Source: Bolinopsis microptera (taxonomy: Eukaryota > Ctenophora > Tentaculata > Lobata > Bolinopsidae). Taken from it: 64,000 nt of DNA. The notes beneath the pieces were generated by a model, which ran no database searches, was not told where the DNA came from, and worked only from the letters and a program-made list of their open reading frames with translations. Position numbers and translations under genes: made by a program. The DNA lies in assembly GCF_026151205.1 (NCBI RefSeq), contig NC_087078.1, positions 5,101,675 through 5,165,674 on the forward strand, read 5' to 3'. Each line of letters starts with the position of its first letter. Position 1 is the stretch's first letter. Of the stretch, positions 24,301 to 36,208 are shown piece after piece.

Positions 24301-27300
24301 ATCCGTCAAAACTACATCTAGAACATTTCCCCTGTAATGTGTAGGGTCTGTTACCAGCTGCTGTAAAGATAAATCATTAAACGTATCAATGAATGCTTGT
24401 TCAATAGGAACAGAGGAGGAGCCCTCATCCCATCTGACCTGGGGCATATTCAAATCACCAACCAAGGTAATGCTCTGTACTCTTCTACGCCTACGGATGT
24501 TATGTAGGTATTGCTTGACTCTATCATGGTTATCATTGCCAAGTGTGCCAACTCTGTAGAACGAGCTTAATATGGATTTTCTTCCTAACTTGTCAGAAAG
24601 CTCAATACTCAAAATCTCGGCTCTACATTTGACAGGAATGATTTTAGATTCTATGTCAAGACAATGTTTTATGGCAATAAGGACACCACCCCCATTTACT
24701 CTGAATTTCCGACTATTCTGGGGGTCCGGGGGATGAGTAAAGCTAGAACGGTCAAGTCTAAATACTTTGTAATCAGCTGTCGAGATGATTTCACTATCAT
24801 GGATATTGTCCTTTAACCATGTTTCATTATAAACTACAATATCTGGTTTATTGATATAAATAAAATGGTTTAGTTCGTGAATTTTTGTAGAGTGGAGAGT
24901 GGGATTTGCATCTCCAAGTTCACCAAAAGGGATCAAGCCCTGAACGTTACAATAAAAAACTGAGCAGTTTCCCGGGGGTCCTGGATTTTTCATGCTAGGG
25001 TTACAAATAAAGATAAGGAGAAAGTTTATGAGTAGTATCCAAAGGTAAAGTGATGCAGTTATATTTTGTAGATATGGGATTAAGGCTCGTTTGGAATTGT
25101 ATTTAACAAACAACGTATGTAGTGTTTTACCTCTAATAGATAAGCTACTCATTGTACGTCTAATTGCAATACCAAAGATAACAAGGTAGAAATTGCAAAG
25201 TAAATTACCAAGACTGTTAATATTTAGTAGGAGTGGAGATTTAATAAGCTGTATCAGTTTAGCAGGGTTTGTAGGTGGGTTTTCCAAAATACAGGTGGTA
25301 AAACAGAGTAACATAACAAGGACGAAATAACAGTACATAAAAGCAAGACATATGTGATGTGGTTTGAATGAGTTTTGAACGGGTGTGGAGTGTATTACTG
25401 AATTCTTTGTTCTCTTCTTGTTTGAGTGGCTATTATTAAAGTAGCCAATACGTTTTCTATATGTTTCTAACTCAATCATGTGAAATCTAACAATAAGACG
25501 ACCGACTGTGGAGCAATAATTCCCTTTACGGTGTGTAATTTGTACTTGTATTATTGTCCGTGTCCAGTTTGTTTGCGTGATCAACGCCCGTCCGTGATTA
25601 GTTATACTATCATAATCAGTTATGTGATATAATCACGTAACTGTAGAATTCATTTTCATCTATTTAAATTGAGAAAATAAGCAATATTCTGAGAAACGGA
25701 GATAACTCGTCTTAGATTAGATAAGATGTGATCAGCCAATCAGCTCATTCGAAGAGTGATGGACAATGGACATAGATGCTGGACTAATATTGAGGCTCAT
25801 GATGAATTAAAATTATACGTGATATTATTTAGGTATAACTTAGGCTGAAATTTGTTCGAATTTAGTTTACAGGTTATTATGGTGGATTTATAAGGTGACC
25901 ATTTCCGCAGTTTGTTCTGTCAGCTACATGCTTGTTTTGTCGGTCTTGTTCTGTTCTTGAGTGAAATTGTTAAGTAGTGCAGCAATTCGATAATGTGATA
26001 AATTAAAGTAGACTAACAGGACTTATGCTGGCAGTACGTTTTCTTCATTCATTTGGACGTTCCTGTTTATTAATTTGGACATATCACCACGTTATCTATC
26101 CGCAGCAAAATTTTGTTTCTGTGGAAACGTCTTTCAAATTTAGTTCGAACTAATCATGTTTGTGACTTCCTTTATCTTTGTTGAACTGATTTTAGTTTTT
26201 GTGTACTATGAATCTGTGAATTCAAGCCCATTACCAACTGACTAGAGAATTCTTTGATAGCATCTATCTTCCAGTAAACTATTTGCTGTGATATCCATAT
26301 GATTACTGTATAGTGTATTTTAACTGAAACTATCTGCTTTGTCAATTTTAGGAAGGCCAAAATAATGGAAACCATAAATACCATAAATACCATGAATACC
26401 ATGAATAGTAACCCAATAACACACACTTCCCCAGAGTAACCTGCAACTGATGTCGTCTCTGGGTGCAGGTCTGCTGGTGGGTACTGCACTGGCTGTTATC
26501 ATTCCAGAGGGAGTTACAATACTTATCTCTAGTGCTCACCAGGGCCACTCCCACGATCTCCCTGGTAATTATAATTAATTAATTAATTAATTAATTAATT
26601 AATGTATTTGGTTTATTGTAGGTAGCAGTAGCTGACTGAAAGTAATAATAATTTACTACAGTCAGATATTATTATTACTCCAAAAACTCTTTTCCTGATT
26701 TCTAAAATATCAAATATTCCCAACTTTATGATCCTCTTCTCCAGGAGGAGAAGGTTTGGTAGAAAGCCAGGAGAAGGAAGGAATGTTAACACACGATGCA
26801 AGTAGTTCAGTGGGAATGGCACTCACGTGTGGGTTCATCTTCATGTTGTTAGTGGATCAGATTGGTGGCGCACACGGAGGTCACTCCCACACTCACGGAC
26901 CTGGTATGTTTTAGTTCTCCTTTTTTACGGAGTATTTTAGGAGTTTTTTGGTTTATTTTCTGATGTATCGTGATTGTAAAATTATGATCTTTCATCTTGA
27001 CCTATCAGGATGTTATCAAGGTGGTAATTTTGTATATTTTTCAGTTAACTCAGAAGGTGGATTTGGCAAGAAATCGTTATCTACAATTATAGGTAAATTT
27101 AGATTTTGATATCCACTCTGCATATTATTTACCGCTCTTGAAAGAGTTGAGCTATATCATATTTTATCATTTGAGAAGGTATTAAACAGTAAACACTATA
27201 TAATAAAATAACTATTGCATACATAGTGTACTCCACTACATTACACAGTATAATTACCATACCCTACACAGTGTAGTACTCCACTACATTACACAGTATA

Positions 27301-30300
27301 ATTACCATACCCTACACAGTGTAGTACTCCACTACAGTCTACAATATACAATAATTGTATATTCTAGTGGAGTACAATATACATCCTATTTCCAGGACTA
27401 GTAGTCCATGCGGCTGCAGATGGTATCGCCCTGGGAGCGGCTTCTCTCACTGACAAAGCTGAAATAGAGTTCATTATATTCCTTGCCATAATGCTCCACA
27501 AAGCCCCCGCTGCTTTTGGTCTGACCTCATTCCTTTTACACGAGGTGCCTCGCTAGTTTTAACTTTTTATATCTTACTTACCTTCAGGGAAATTGATAAC
27601 AATTTTAAATTGATACATATAATTTGTATACAGTATACTCCGTACTCGTCTGGTATTGTCGTGATGGTGACAATTTGTTTAAAATTTCAAAGTCTTATCT
27701 TCTTCTGGAAAGAGAAAGTAGACTGAAAATATTAAATAAAAACCTGTTGACATGGTGTTAATCGTTATTAACAGGTTCTATATTGCCTCTATATTTCCTC
27801 CAAGGGAGGGGCTACAAGCTGAGCTCGTATTATCTAATTTGCAGTGCCTTTAATGGATTGCGGTTTAAAATAATGTATTATGAAAGTGCATAATATGTTG
27901 GGTCTTTGGGTATATTATGGAATACGGATCCTGGAGATTAATTAATAATTAATGGGCTGTAATTAGGCGGTGGCTTATGACTTTTGAGTGTCACAAAAGC
28001 ACAAAGGAGTGACCGCTGTGGCATGAATTTCAGATCCAAAGGACTTTAATGAGATTTGGGAAAATTATGAGATATGTGGAGAAAGTAGGTATACAGTGGG
28101 ATAACCGGACGCAGGTTTAATATTTCGCAGGTTTAATATTTCACAGTTTGCAATTTTGCAGTGATACTTAATCGGATAAAGTTATATTACTAGAATCTAC
28201 GGAACAGTGTTTGCACTTTTTTTGGTAAGGTTTAAGTCGCTAATTACGTATTTAGTAGGTAATTTTAATAGTTTATCACGCATTTCTGATTTCGTAAAAC
28301 TAAAAAAACCATAGTAGTGTTAGCGCTTGTTACATTGGTATTCATATTACATACCAGCACATTCCAACCTACTATAAGATTACCGTCTTCTTTTAATTTG
28401 GATAGTTTGGACCTCAGAATATCTTAATGGGCTCCTTGCAACAGACATTTGCATTACCGGAACAGACATATTTATATCGTATAACAAAGTTAGTGAAAGT
28501 TGGAGGTGAGCACAAAATAATTTCTCATCCGCAATTGTTGGAAATTGTTTACAGTTTAGTTTAGAGGGTGGGGATTTGAAAAAGCTTGTAATTTCTGCAC
28601 AATAATGGGTAAAATCAAAAGTGGCAAAAAATATCTACTTAAGTGGATTTTAATTTGATCCTGGATTAATAGGAAAACAAATTTTTTCAATTATACTGTC
28701 GATTTTTTAAATGAAATTTGGTGAAGTAGTTTGCATTCACATTGTAACTGTAAAATTTACTTTCCTCAAGATAGTAATTATATTTAGCATTCGGCCTAAG
28801 GGGCCATTTCATATTACTTAATCACTTTATAGGGTCGTGGGAGGCCCAGGGTGTTTCGAAGTGATTACGCTAATGACATTTTAGAAATGCAGCTATGTGA
28901 AGTTATTACGGGCAGGGGTTATGATGGATGATGATCTGTTCGATACGTGACATGTCTATTTCATTCTGTTAATGCCTGCATACCTGCGTATCTGAGAACT
29001 CTGATCATTCAATTTCAATCCGAATGCCATATGTGATAAGATAGAGACAGCTAATTAATATCAAAACACTTCTGTTGACTAATAAAATATTAGAATTGAC
29101 TAGTTGACTCCTTTCGCGGTAATCAATAATTGTAAACTTTTTCTAATCTTTCCGGTGTTCGGGATCATATTTTAATGATTCGTAGATTTGTGCCACGGGC
29201 CACGATCGGTTAATTCCTTTTTACTTCGGTCACTGCATTCTCCAGTCCTAAAATTGATGCTAAAAATCATTATTTTTGAGACGTCTAAAAGGTTATCTTC
29301 CCTATCTATGAGAAAATGTAAAACGAACAATAGTAAAGCGGCTCCTATAGTTTGAATGTAGGCTGTTTATAGCTGCGACGGCACCCTTGTGTGGCAAATT
29401 TGTTGACTTCGCGTAGCGCGCGGTGCAACTTTTGTTCTTGTTAGGTCTGACGCTATGCGCGCGGCACGTACGTACGCTGCGCTTATTTTCAATTCCTGTA
29501 CGAAGGTACGTAACACGACTTGCGAGACTAGTGAGTAGTGACGAGTATAGGGCTTCAATCTAAGACAATCAGCCAAAAATCTTGATATGATTGTCTAGAC
29601 GAAATTTCAAAATTATCCAGACAGTGTTAGAATTAATTTAAGAACCTTGATGAATGATGATACTTCTAAACTCTAAAGCACTTAAATTAAATCCTTATTT
29701 TCATTTTCAGGGAGCAGATAGAACTAGAGTACGAAAAGTCCTGATAATATTCTCTGTGGCTGCCCCTGTTGCAGCAATCTTAACTTTCCTATCATTAACC
29801 ACTGTGAGTGAATGGTTGTTCACAAAACTGCTTTTTCCCTTTCCAACAACTATAATAGCTATAGTTTCATGATATTCTCTCGATACTTTTAATAATTATT
29901 ATTCTGCCTGAAAAATCCAGTCTCAATCAAAAACTGAATCACATAACTTTACTGTTTCGAATAAGTACTTGACACGTGGTGAACACGTGATAAACAGATA
30001 TCTAATTGTCAAATGTGTGCCCCAGATGAGTGGTGGGATATCAGAGTACAGCACGGGCTGGGTAATGTTGTTCAGTGCTGGAACCTTCCTCTATGTTAGC
30101 ACAGTTCATGTCTTACCCGAAATCAGCCAAGAGGTATAGTCCTTTTTTATATACCCTTTTTTAATAATTTAAAGGTATTCTGAGGCTCTTAAGTTTGATT
30201 GATGGAACTTGTTAGTATGCGATTAGTTAACTGTTATTACAAGATGTAGCCAACTTAGGCCGAAATGGTTTACCTTCTGGTTACATTAAGGTACCATCAG

Positions 30301-30643
30301 TTACGGGGTGATGGGGGCCTTAAATAGCTAAAATGTGGCTTTTGTAAATTGTGAACAATATCTTATTGTCAACAACATGTATACAAACTTCGGCCGAAGA
30401 TAAAAACTGGCTGAAGTTTTTGTAACATTAAGAAGAGCTGAGTTTCTTCTGTGATTCAACACTTCTTGTGTTTTATAAAGCTCTTTGCAATTCCAGGCTG
30501 CACGAACCGACAGCGTGATAACATTATCAGAACAAGAGATGACGATTCAAAAAAGTGGAGCTCGTATAAAATGGACTAATCTTGCATCCCTGTGCTGCGG
30601 GACTTTTCTTCCAGTTTTACTAAACATGTCACATCATCATTAG
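21329..30643 (+). CDS. SLC39A9: ZIP9-like zinc transporter, eight coding exons
   Basis: ZIP-family membrane transporter moving zinc into the cytosol; in vertebrates ZIP9 sits in Golgi and plasma membrane. Coding exons: 21,329-21,430; 26,435-26,564; 26,745-26,903; 27,045-27,092; 27,396-27,544; 29,711-29,803; 30,026-30,133; 30,497-30,643. They join in phase to give 311 residues (human ZIP9 is close to that length). It starts [19 protein letters not shown]2 holds [18 protein letters not shown] (about 42-59). Two short His-rich loops (HQGHSH about 67-72; HGGHSHTHG about 120-128) precede the metal-site helices [14 protein letters not shown] (H151, D155) and [11 protein letters not shown] (H181). 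Then come [17 protein letters not shown] and the tail LNMSHHH. It looks functional. Intron 1 (5 kb) contains an antisense LINE, and intron 5 a CpG-rich patch at 29,360-29,530. Confidence 0.95.
21452..25810 (-). mobile_element. CR1-like LINE, nearly whole, in SLC39A9 intron 1
   Basis: Non-LTR retrotransposon antisense to the host gene. The 3' end is a T15 run at 21,452-21,466 (poly(A) on its own strand); a possible 7-bp duplication gaattaa at 21,445-21,451 and 25,804-25,810 would mark the ends. ORF part 1 (25,584-23,905) has a hydrophobic N-terminal region, a segment at about 177-194 followed by NPSMKNPGP, then an endonuclease with NETW, GDLNMP and SDHYAI. Part 2 (from 23,857) is reverse transcriptase: [42 protein letters not shown], continuing after the MITE as [15 protein letters not shown] to a stop at 21,844. 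I see two lesions: one base missing in an A run near 23,915 between endonuclease and RT, and the MITE. It is therefore young but no longer active. Confidence 0.9.
22666..22814. mobile_element. hAT MITE inserted in the LINE RT
   Basis: A 149-bp element with perfect 21-bp inverted ends (CAGGGACAAAAGGATTTCGC... and its complement ending CTTTTGTCCCTG) and an exact 8-bp target duplication tgatgagc (22,658-22,665 and 22,815-22,822). It carries an internal palindrome around cgcggtaccgcg. The RT frame reads SLQNWAHH up to one side and [12 protein letters not shown] from the other, so the element plus one duplication copy (157 bp) accounts for the break. It is a nested insertion younger than the LINE. 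Confidence 0.95.
26368..26410. repeat. 12-bp microsatellite-like repeat
   Basis: Four to five imperfect copies of accataaat / accatgaat lie just upstream of the acceptor of SLC39A9 exon 2 (26,435). Non-coding. Confidence 0.6.
26570..26603. repeat. (TTAA)n microsatellite
   Basis: A run of attaattaattaatt beginning right after the donor of SLC39A9 exon 2. A simple repeat with no other function visible. Confidence 0.9.
27229..27340. repeat. 48-bp tandem duplication in SLC39A9 intron 4
   Basis: The segment tactccactacattacacag through cctacacagtgtag is repeated with a 48-bp period, twice in full and a third time in part (tactccactacagt). It lies about 60 bases before the acceptor of the exon at 27,396. 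Copies are almost identical. Confidence 0.8.
29360..29530. other. CpG-rich patch in SLC39A9 intron 5
   Basis: A GC- and CpG-rich island (cgcgtagcgcgcggtgc, cgctatgcgcgcggcacgtacgtacg) inside an AT-rich intron. It resembles in composition the hairpin-rich CpG mosaic at 53.8-56 kb and may be a relic of the same kind of repeat. It has no coding content. Confidence 0.4.
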
Positions 30644-31487
30644 TTTTCTGTCCTGCTTATAGGGCAGATACTGGTCTTATACTCGATCAGGGTTACTTTT
30701 CAGTATTTAAAAACTGTTATTAGTTGAGTTAAGTTCGAACAGGGATCATTTTAGAATAGGTCCTCATTTCTTACTAGAATTAGAAGCATGTTAGCGATGT
30801 ATGATGTAGCTCCTGATGATTACTTTAACCTGAAAAACTGCAAACTTAATAGGTATTATAGGTGTATTGCATAGGAGTTGAAATATTTTTAAAGAAGTAA
30901 TAACAGCATACTGCGGATATTATTTTAGGGGTTGTTCATCGAACATTAAATCTATTTTTTATCAAAAATGTCCTCTCTTTTTGTTCGATTACTTACATTA
31001 TATTCATTTTTGTAATCAACGTTAATCATCGTGTATAATTTATATTGTAAAGCTGCAAATTTAATTTTCACGTTATCAAAGTCATTTTAAGTTTTTAAAC
31101 ACTAAATTTCGCTGTTCGTTGATATTAGGAGCAACCTTATCATTAGGTATTGTTTGTACTTCTAGACGCAATTCATGAAATGTGCCACATTTGGGGATTG
31201 ATAATTGCCATGATGAATGATAAAAGTTACCAAATTATCATCAGTGATGAGCTAAACGAATGAATTTTAAATTTTAAATTAGATTTTATTTATTTCTTTT
31301 GGGTTATAATGTTTTGAAGGTGTTGAGTATGAAATGTTTGATTCTGTAATTGTCTGCGATCATTATTTAACAAGAACCTGTAATAGTCAGGAATAGTTTT
31401 GAAAAGATATAAGATTGTTTTAATGAGCACAGGATCGAAGAGGAAGTGCAATTATGAGTCATTGTTATAAATATAATTATATTATAT
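30644..31487. other. SLC39A9 3' flank
   Basis: This should contain the SLC39A9 3' UTR. It is AT-rich with no second gene seen. The last bases (about 31,463-31,487) are an A/T stretch, ttataaatataattatatta, that resembles the palindrome at the other edge of the Penelope-like element and may be part of its duplicated target. Confidence 0.5.
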
Positions 31488-34400
31488 TCTTATATTTGAT
31501 CCTTCGAACAGCTGTTGAGCAATGAAACGCAAACATAATCTTAGCAAAATGAATATATTTCTTTTATCTTCAGCATTTAATCAGTCACATAATCTGAGAA
31601 TATCAATGGTTAGTTTGAAAATGTCAAAAATTCTCATCAAAAATGTAGTAAAGTCTCAAAAAATTAATTTAGCATCTCGTAAAAATGGAATAGTTTAAAA
31701 TCGGAACAAAATTAATCGCATATACTATAATAATGTGGAGTCTGCAGTAGTTCATTAAATCAAAAAGACGCAATTCAAAAATTGATAGACTGCATATATA
31801 AACAAAAAATGGACGATTTAAAAATAAAATTCGGGACACCATGAAAAATTAGCTTCCAGAAACGGAATTCACATTGTTCAGGCCAAACGGATAAAGTGTC
31901 TTCAATTTGTTAATATAAAACTGTTCTGACTTTCTAATATTATCTGGGGATGTAGAACACAAAATATCAAAATGGAAACTTTCATTGAAAACAGATCTCT
32001 CCCTCAAATTATGAACTGAAAAAAGATGTGCCCCTAAAACATTCTCGTCATCAAAAACTCTATGGCTCTCAACATTCCCCTTACTACTCGCCTCTAAAAT
32101 CTCATAATATTTACTGCGATGACCATTCACACGTTGGCTGAGGCTGGTGACTGTTTTTCCCACGTATACGTTATTAACAGTACAAAGTTTGCATGTCGCG
32201 CCGTACACAATGTTGCGTGTCTTACAGTTACCACCTTGAGTTCTGACTGAGTGTCCATTATTGGAGACCATGGAATTGCCACTAACAAGGTGACAAGTTT
32301 GGCAGGGTCTGCCTTTCTTCTTCTCGCCAGGTTTGGTGCATGGGTCAGTTGTTCTTGACTCTGAACCTAAGGCAAGCTTCTTTCTCTTGAATAAAGTGTC
32401 CTTTAAGTTAGGGGCTCGCCTGGTCACCACTTGGAGTTTAGGGATCCTCTCAGGGTTCTCACTGCTCCATGTACGGCTATTTGAGATGATGTTACTGGCC
32501 TCTTTAGCCTTTTCCTTGGTTTCCTCATAGCCCGCACCGAATGTAACAATCCATGGTGTGAAAGAAGGGGGACCCTGATCCTTTGCCTTGTACTGTAAAG
32601 TTCTTGGTATCGATCTGACATCACTGATGACCTCTCTCACCATATCAGTAGGATATGAAGACCGTTCAAAAAACAACTGAAGCTCTGCCAATCTCTCATC
32701 CAGCAAGACGTCATCATTGATTATCCTTCTGTATCGAAGTGCCTGTGAGAAGACTATACTCCGGAAGGTATGTCGTGGATGGAAACTTGAGAATTCTAGA
32801 TACCTGTTGGCGTCAGTAGGTTTTCTAAACAGATCTGTTGTGAGTCTCCCTCCAACAAACTTGTACTGAATGTCCAGGAACTGAGTGAACTCCGTGATTG
32901 GTTTCACTTCGTATGTAATATCTAAGCCATAGTTATCAACCATCTTACTGCGTAATGACCCTACCCATTCTTCAAAACCAATCATAGAACCTCTCCACAT
33001 ACCTTGGCCCGAAATATCATCCACAAACCGATCAAGGTTCTTGAGCTCCTCTGGTCTAACAACCGGGTCGTAAACCAGACTCTTTAGGACAAAGAACAAA
33101 GCAATGTTACCGCAATCCACTGAATTGATACCTCCAGTGGGTACACCGTTAACGACCTCATACCAGTTGTCTGCATTCTTCAAGACTGCCGAATCAAAAC
33201 TAAGCTGTATCAGTCCCTTCAGCCAAGTCCTGAACTCCTCAGACCAATCTGGTCTACACGACTCCATAGCATCATCTAAGGCTGACATCACCAAGCTATG
33301 TTGCAGAGAATCGTATAGAGAAACAATATCAATACTGAAGCTGATCCAAGTATCGACTACTTGTCCGGAAGCTGCCAATTCCTCGAGTTTTATGAGAGCT
33401 GCAGTTGAATCTTTAACAAGATCTATACAGTAATCCCTGGCAAGAGGTCCCAACCACTTCCAAACAACAAACTTATCTGATCTTGCAGTTACTCCTCTAG
33501 AGAGATCAGTCACGAATCGACTGGGTGGAATCTTTTTCTCTCTAATTTCAGTCTCAGTCAGCTTGTGAATTTTCAGTAATGGGTAACCATACGGAATATC
33601 GGGCTTGACTAGATCTGAAGTGCTCTGTGAAAGAGTGTCCCGATCAGACTTCTGAATCAAACCAACCACACACTTAGACTGTTCACCACTTACATACTTC
33701 CGCTCCAAACCAGATGACCACAGCTCTAACAACCTCCCTCTCAAAGATCCAGTAGGATCAGTTTGCAAAGGTCTGTATCTCAAAGGGTCCTCAACTTTGG
33801 CAGAAGTGATATCCTTGATTATCTGAGGGGTGACAATGATTATCGCACCGCCCTTATCAGCCGATGTTATGGCTATTAAGCCATCCTTGACAGCCTTCTT
33901 CAACCACATATACCCTTCACTCTCATAGCGGTTCATATTAGATTCAAGTTTTCTGGGCTTGAAGTTGTCTACAAAATTGACAATGTTGTCTTTTGCAGAC
34001 TTGATGGCTGGGTCTTCAAAAGAAGTACAAGGAGCTGTTACTGGTTTCTTCAGTAGCTCCATAGGAACTTCGTTATCCCGTGCTGAGTTCTTAAAAACAG
34101 CTTTCCATGCTTGTTTGTTGGCAGCATTGTACCCATCTACTTTGAACTGCATCTCATCAAAATCCGGGCAGGGTATCCATCCAGGACCATACGAAAGGAC
34201 CGCAATGCTATAATCCGGAATATCAATGTCTGTCAGGTTAACAACAAGATTTCTCTCAAGAGCTTCCTTGGCTTTCTTCCTCATTGCCTGCTCTTTCTTC
34301 CTGTTCTTCCTGGCTTTTGCTTTGAGCTTTCTCTTGAGCTTCTTAGCTGTGACCTTCCTTGTAAACTGATTCACTGAAACTGCTACTACCTTCTTCTTAG

Positions 34401-34885
34401 GCTTCCATTCTGAAAATTTAGTGCCATCACACTCCTCTAAAAATTTCATCTTCTTTAAAAGCTTCTTCTGTTGGATGTGAAGCAACTTGCTATCTTTGAT
34501 AAGTTCAGGAGAGTCAGGATGATCTCTCTGAATATCAGCAATCTGTTTCTTCAAGATGTTAATCTGCCTTGACTTGTTCTCGATAGCACGGAGGGTTGCT
34601 TTTGTTTCCACCTCCTGGAGGAGCGCACGAGCCTGTTCCTCAGGGAGAGCTTTCAAGCCACTGGCCCTTAAGGATTGGACAGGGCGCTTGGTCAACAGGC
34701 ATTTCCGCAGAAGACTTAACCGATTGATTTCCAGATCATGAAAAGTGACCAAGTTTGCATTTGCATATGCTTCCTTAAGACAGTCCTTTAACATTTATAG
34801 GGTTCGTGTTCACCGATCAATGATGATACTGGACCAGTCTAAAGTAGATATGTGCTCAACTATGCTGCGTTCTGTAGATAGATAA
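31488..34885 (-). mobile_element. Penelope-like element, full unit with intact ORF
   Basis: A 3,398-bp unit on the minus strand with one 981-codon ORF (34,794-31,849). The N-terminal third is basic and coiled-coil-like (KKLKRKLKAKARKNRKK at about 151-167). Reverse transcriptase motifs: SADKGGAIII (about 311-320), YGYPLLKIHK (402-411), FSIDIVSLYDS (486-496), NGVPTGGINS (549-558), catalytic FVDD (590-593), and FHPRHTFRSI (671-680). Then a Cys pair CQTC (831-834) and a GIY-YIG endonuclease, IVYGATCKLC ... VYVGKT ... RVNGHRS (862-893). RT plus C-terminal GIY-YIG is the Penelope-like (EN+) plan. About 360 bp of 3' UTR follows. The ORF has no stops and keeps its key residues, so it may be recently active. 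Confidence 0.93.
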
Positions 34886-35860
34886 TCTTATATTTGATCC
34901 TTCGAACAGCTGTTGAGCAATGAAACGCAAACATAATCTTAGCAAAATGAATATATTTCTTTTATCTTCAGCATTTAATCAGTCACATAATCTGAGAATA
35001 TCAATGGTTAGTTTGAAAATGTCAAAAATTCTCATCAAAAATGTAGTAAAGTCTCAAAAAATTAATTTAGCATCTCGTAAAAATGGAATAGTTTAAAATC
35101 GGAACAAAATTAATCGCATATACTATAATAATGTGGAGTCTGCAGTAGTTCATTAAATCAAAAAGACGCAATTCAAAAATTGATAGACTGCATATATAAA
35201 CAAAAAATGGACGATTTAAAAATAAAATTCGGGACACCATGAAAAATTAGCTTCCAGAAACGGAATTCACATTGTTCAGGCCAAACGGATAAAGTGTCTT
35301 CAATTTGTTAATATAAAACTTTTCTGACTTTCTAATATTATCTGGGGATGTAGAACACAAAATATCAAAATGGAAACTTTCATTGAAAACAGATCTCTCC
35401 CTCAAATTATGAACTGAAAAAAGATGTGCCCCTAAAACATTCTCGTCATCAAAAACTCTATGGCTCTCAACATTCCCCTTACTACTCGCCTCTAAAATCT
35501 CATAATATTTACTGCGATGACCATTCACACGTTGGCTGAGGCTGGTGACTGTTTTTCCCACGTATACGTTATTAACAGTACAAAGTTTGCATGTCGCGCC
35601 GTACACAATGTTGCGTGTCTTACAGTTACCACCTTGAGTTCTGACTGAGTGTCCATTATTGGAGACCATGGAATTGCCACTAACAAGGTGACAAGTTTGG
35701 CAGGGTCTGCCTTTCTTCTTCTCGCCAGGTTTGGTGCATGGGTCAGTTGTTCTTGACTCTGAACCTAAGGCAAGCTTCTTTCTCTTGAATAAAGTGTCCT
35801 TTAAGTTAGGGGCTCGCCTGGTCACCACTTGGAGTTTAGGGATCCTCTCAGGGTTCTCAC
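34886..35860 (-). mobile_element. 5'-truncated tandem copy of the Penelope-like element (pLTR)
   Basis: These 975 bp repeat 31,488-32,462 almost perfectly (one difference noticed, cttttctgac for ctgttctgac) and run directly into the 5' leader of the full unit in the same orientation. They encode the endonuclease end of the ORF from residues ENPERIPK onward. Tandem units with a truncated upstream copy are the known arrangement of Penelope-like elements ('pseudo-LTR'), and the upstream copy often supplies the promoter. The near identity says the insertion is young. Confidence 0.93.
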
Positions 35861-35862
35861 CC

Positions 35863-35905
35863 TGTCCATTACTAATTATATTATAAATATAATTAGTAAT
35901 GGACA
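35863..35905. repeat. 43-nt palindrome at the Penelope-like element edge
   Basis: Perfect inverted arms of 20 nt (tgtccattactaattatatt and its complement) around a 3-nt loop, beginning two bases after the truncated copy ends. An A/T stretch at the other edge of the element (31,463-31,487) matches part of it. It may be target sequence copied and inverted during insertion, which is known for Penelope-like elements, or a chance AT palindrome that attracted the insertion. Confidence 0.8.
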
Positions 35906-36208
35906 TATTTTCGGATTAAGATTTTATTTTAAGCTAGTTTTTAACTAATAGCAGTGTACTAATAAAATATCGATAGTGATATTGATATCAAATATTCCAC
36001 ATAAATAGTTTCTCCTAAAATAGTGTAATAAATTAAAACCTGGTAAGTGGTGATGAAGATAAATTCAAAACATTTACTGAGTTGTAGTTGTAAATATAAG
36101 TTAAAATTGTTCGTCTAAAACTGGTGTTAAATTTAAAATGTTCTCCGAATAACAAATCTCAGTTTGTATATTTTGTTCGTTTAACACACAGAAGTCAGTA
36201 GTCACTAG

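Noticed and set aside
32333-34741. Several plus-strand frames of 61-109 codons
   Set aside because: They are shadows of the 981-codon Penelope-like ORF on the minus strand.
31488-35860. LTR retrotransposon reading of the 975-bp direct repeats
   Set aside because: The ORF has a GIY-YIG endonuclease and a Penelope-type RT with no gag, protease or integrase, and the upstream repeat is part of the coding unit, which is the Penelope tandem arrangement rather than true LTRs.
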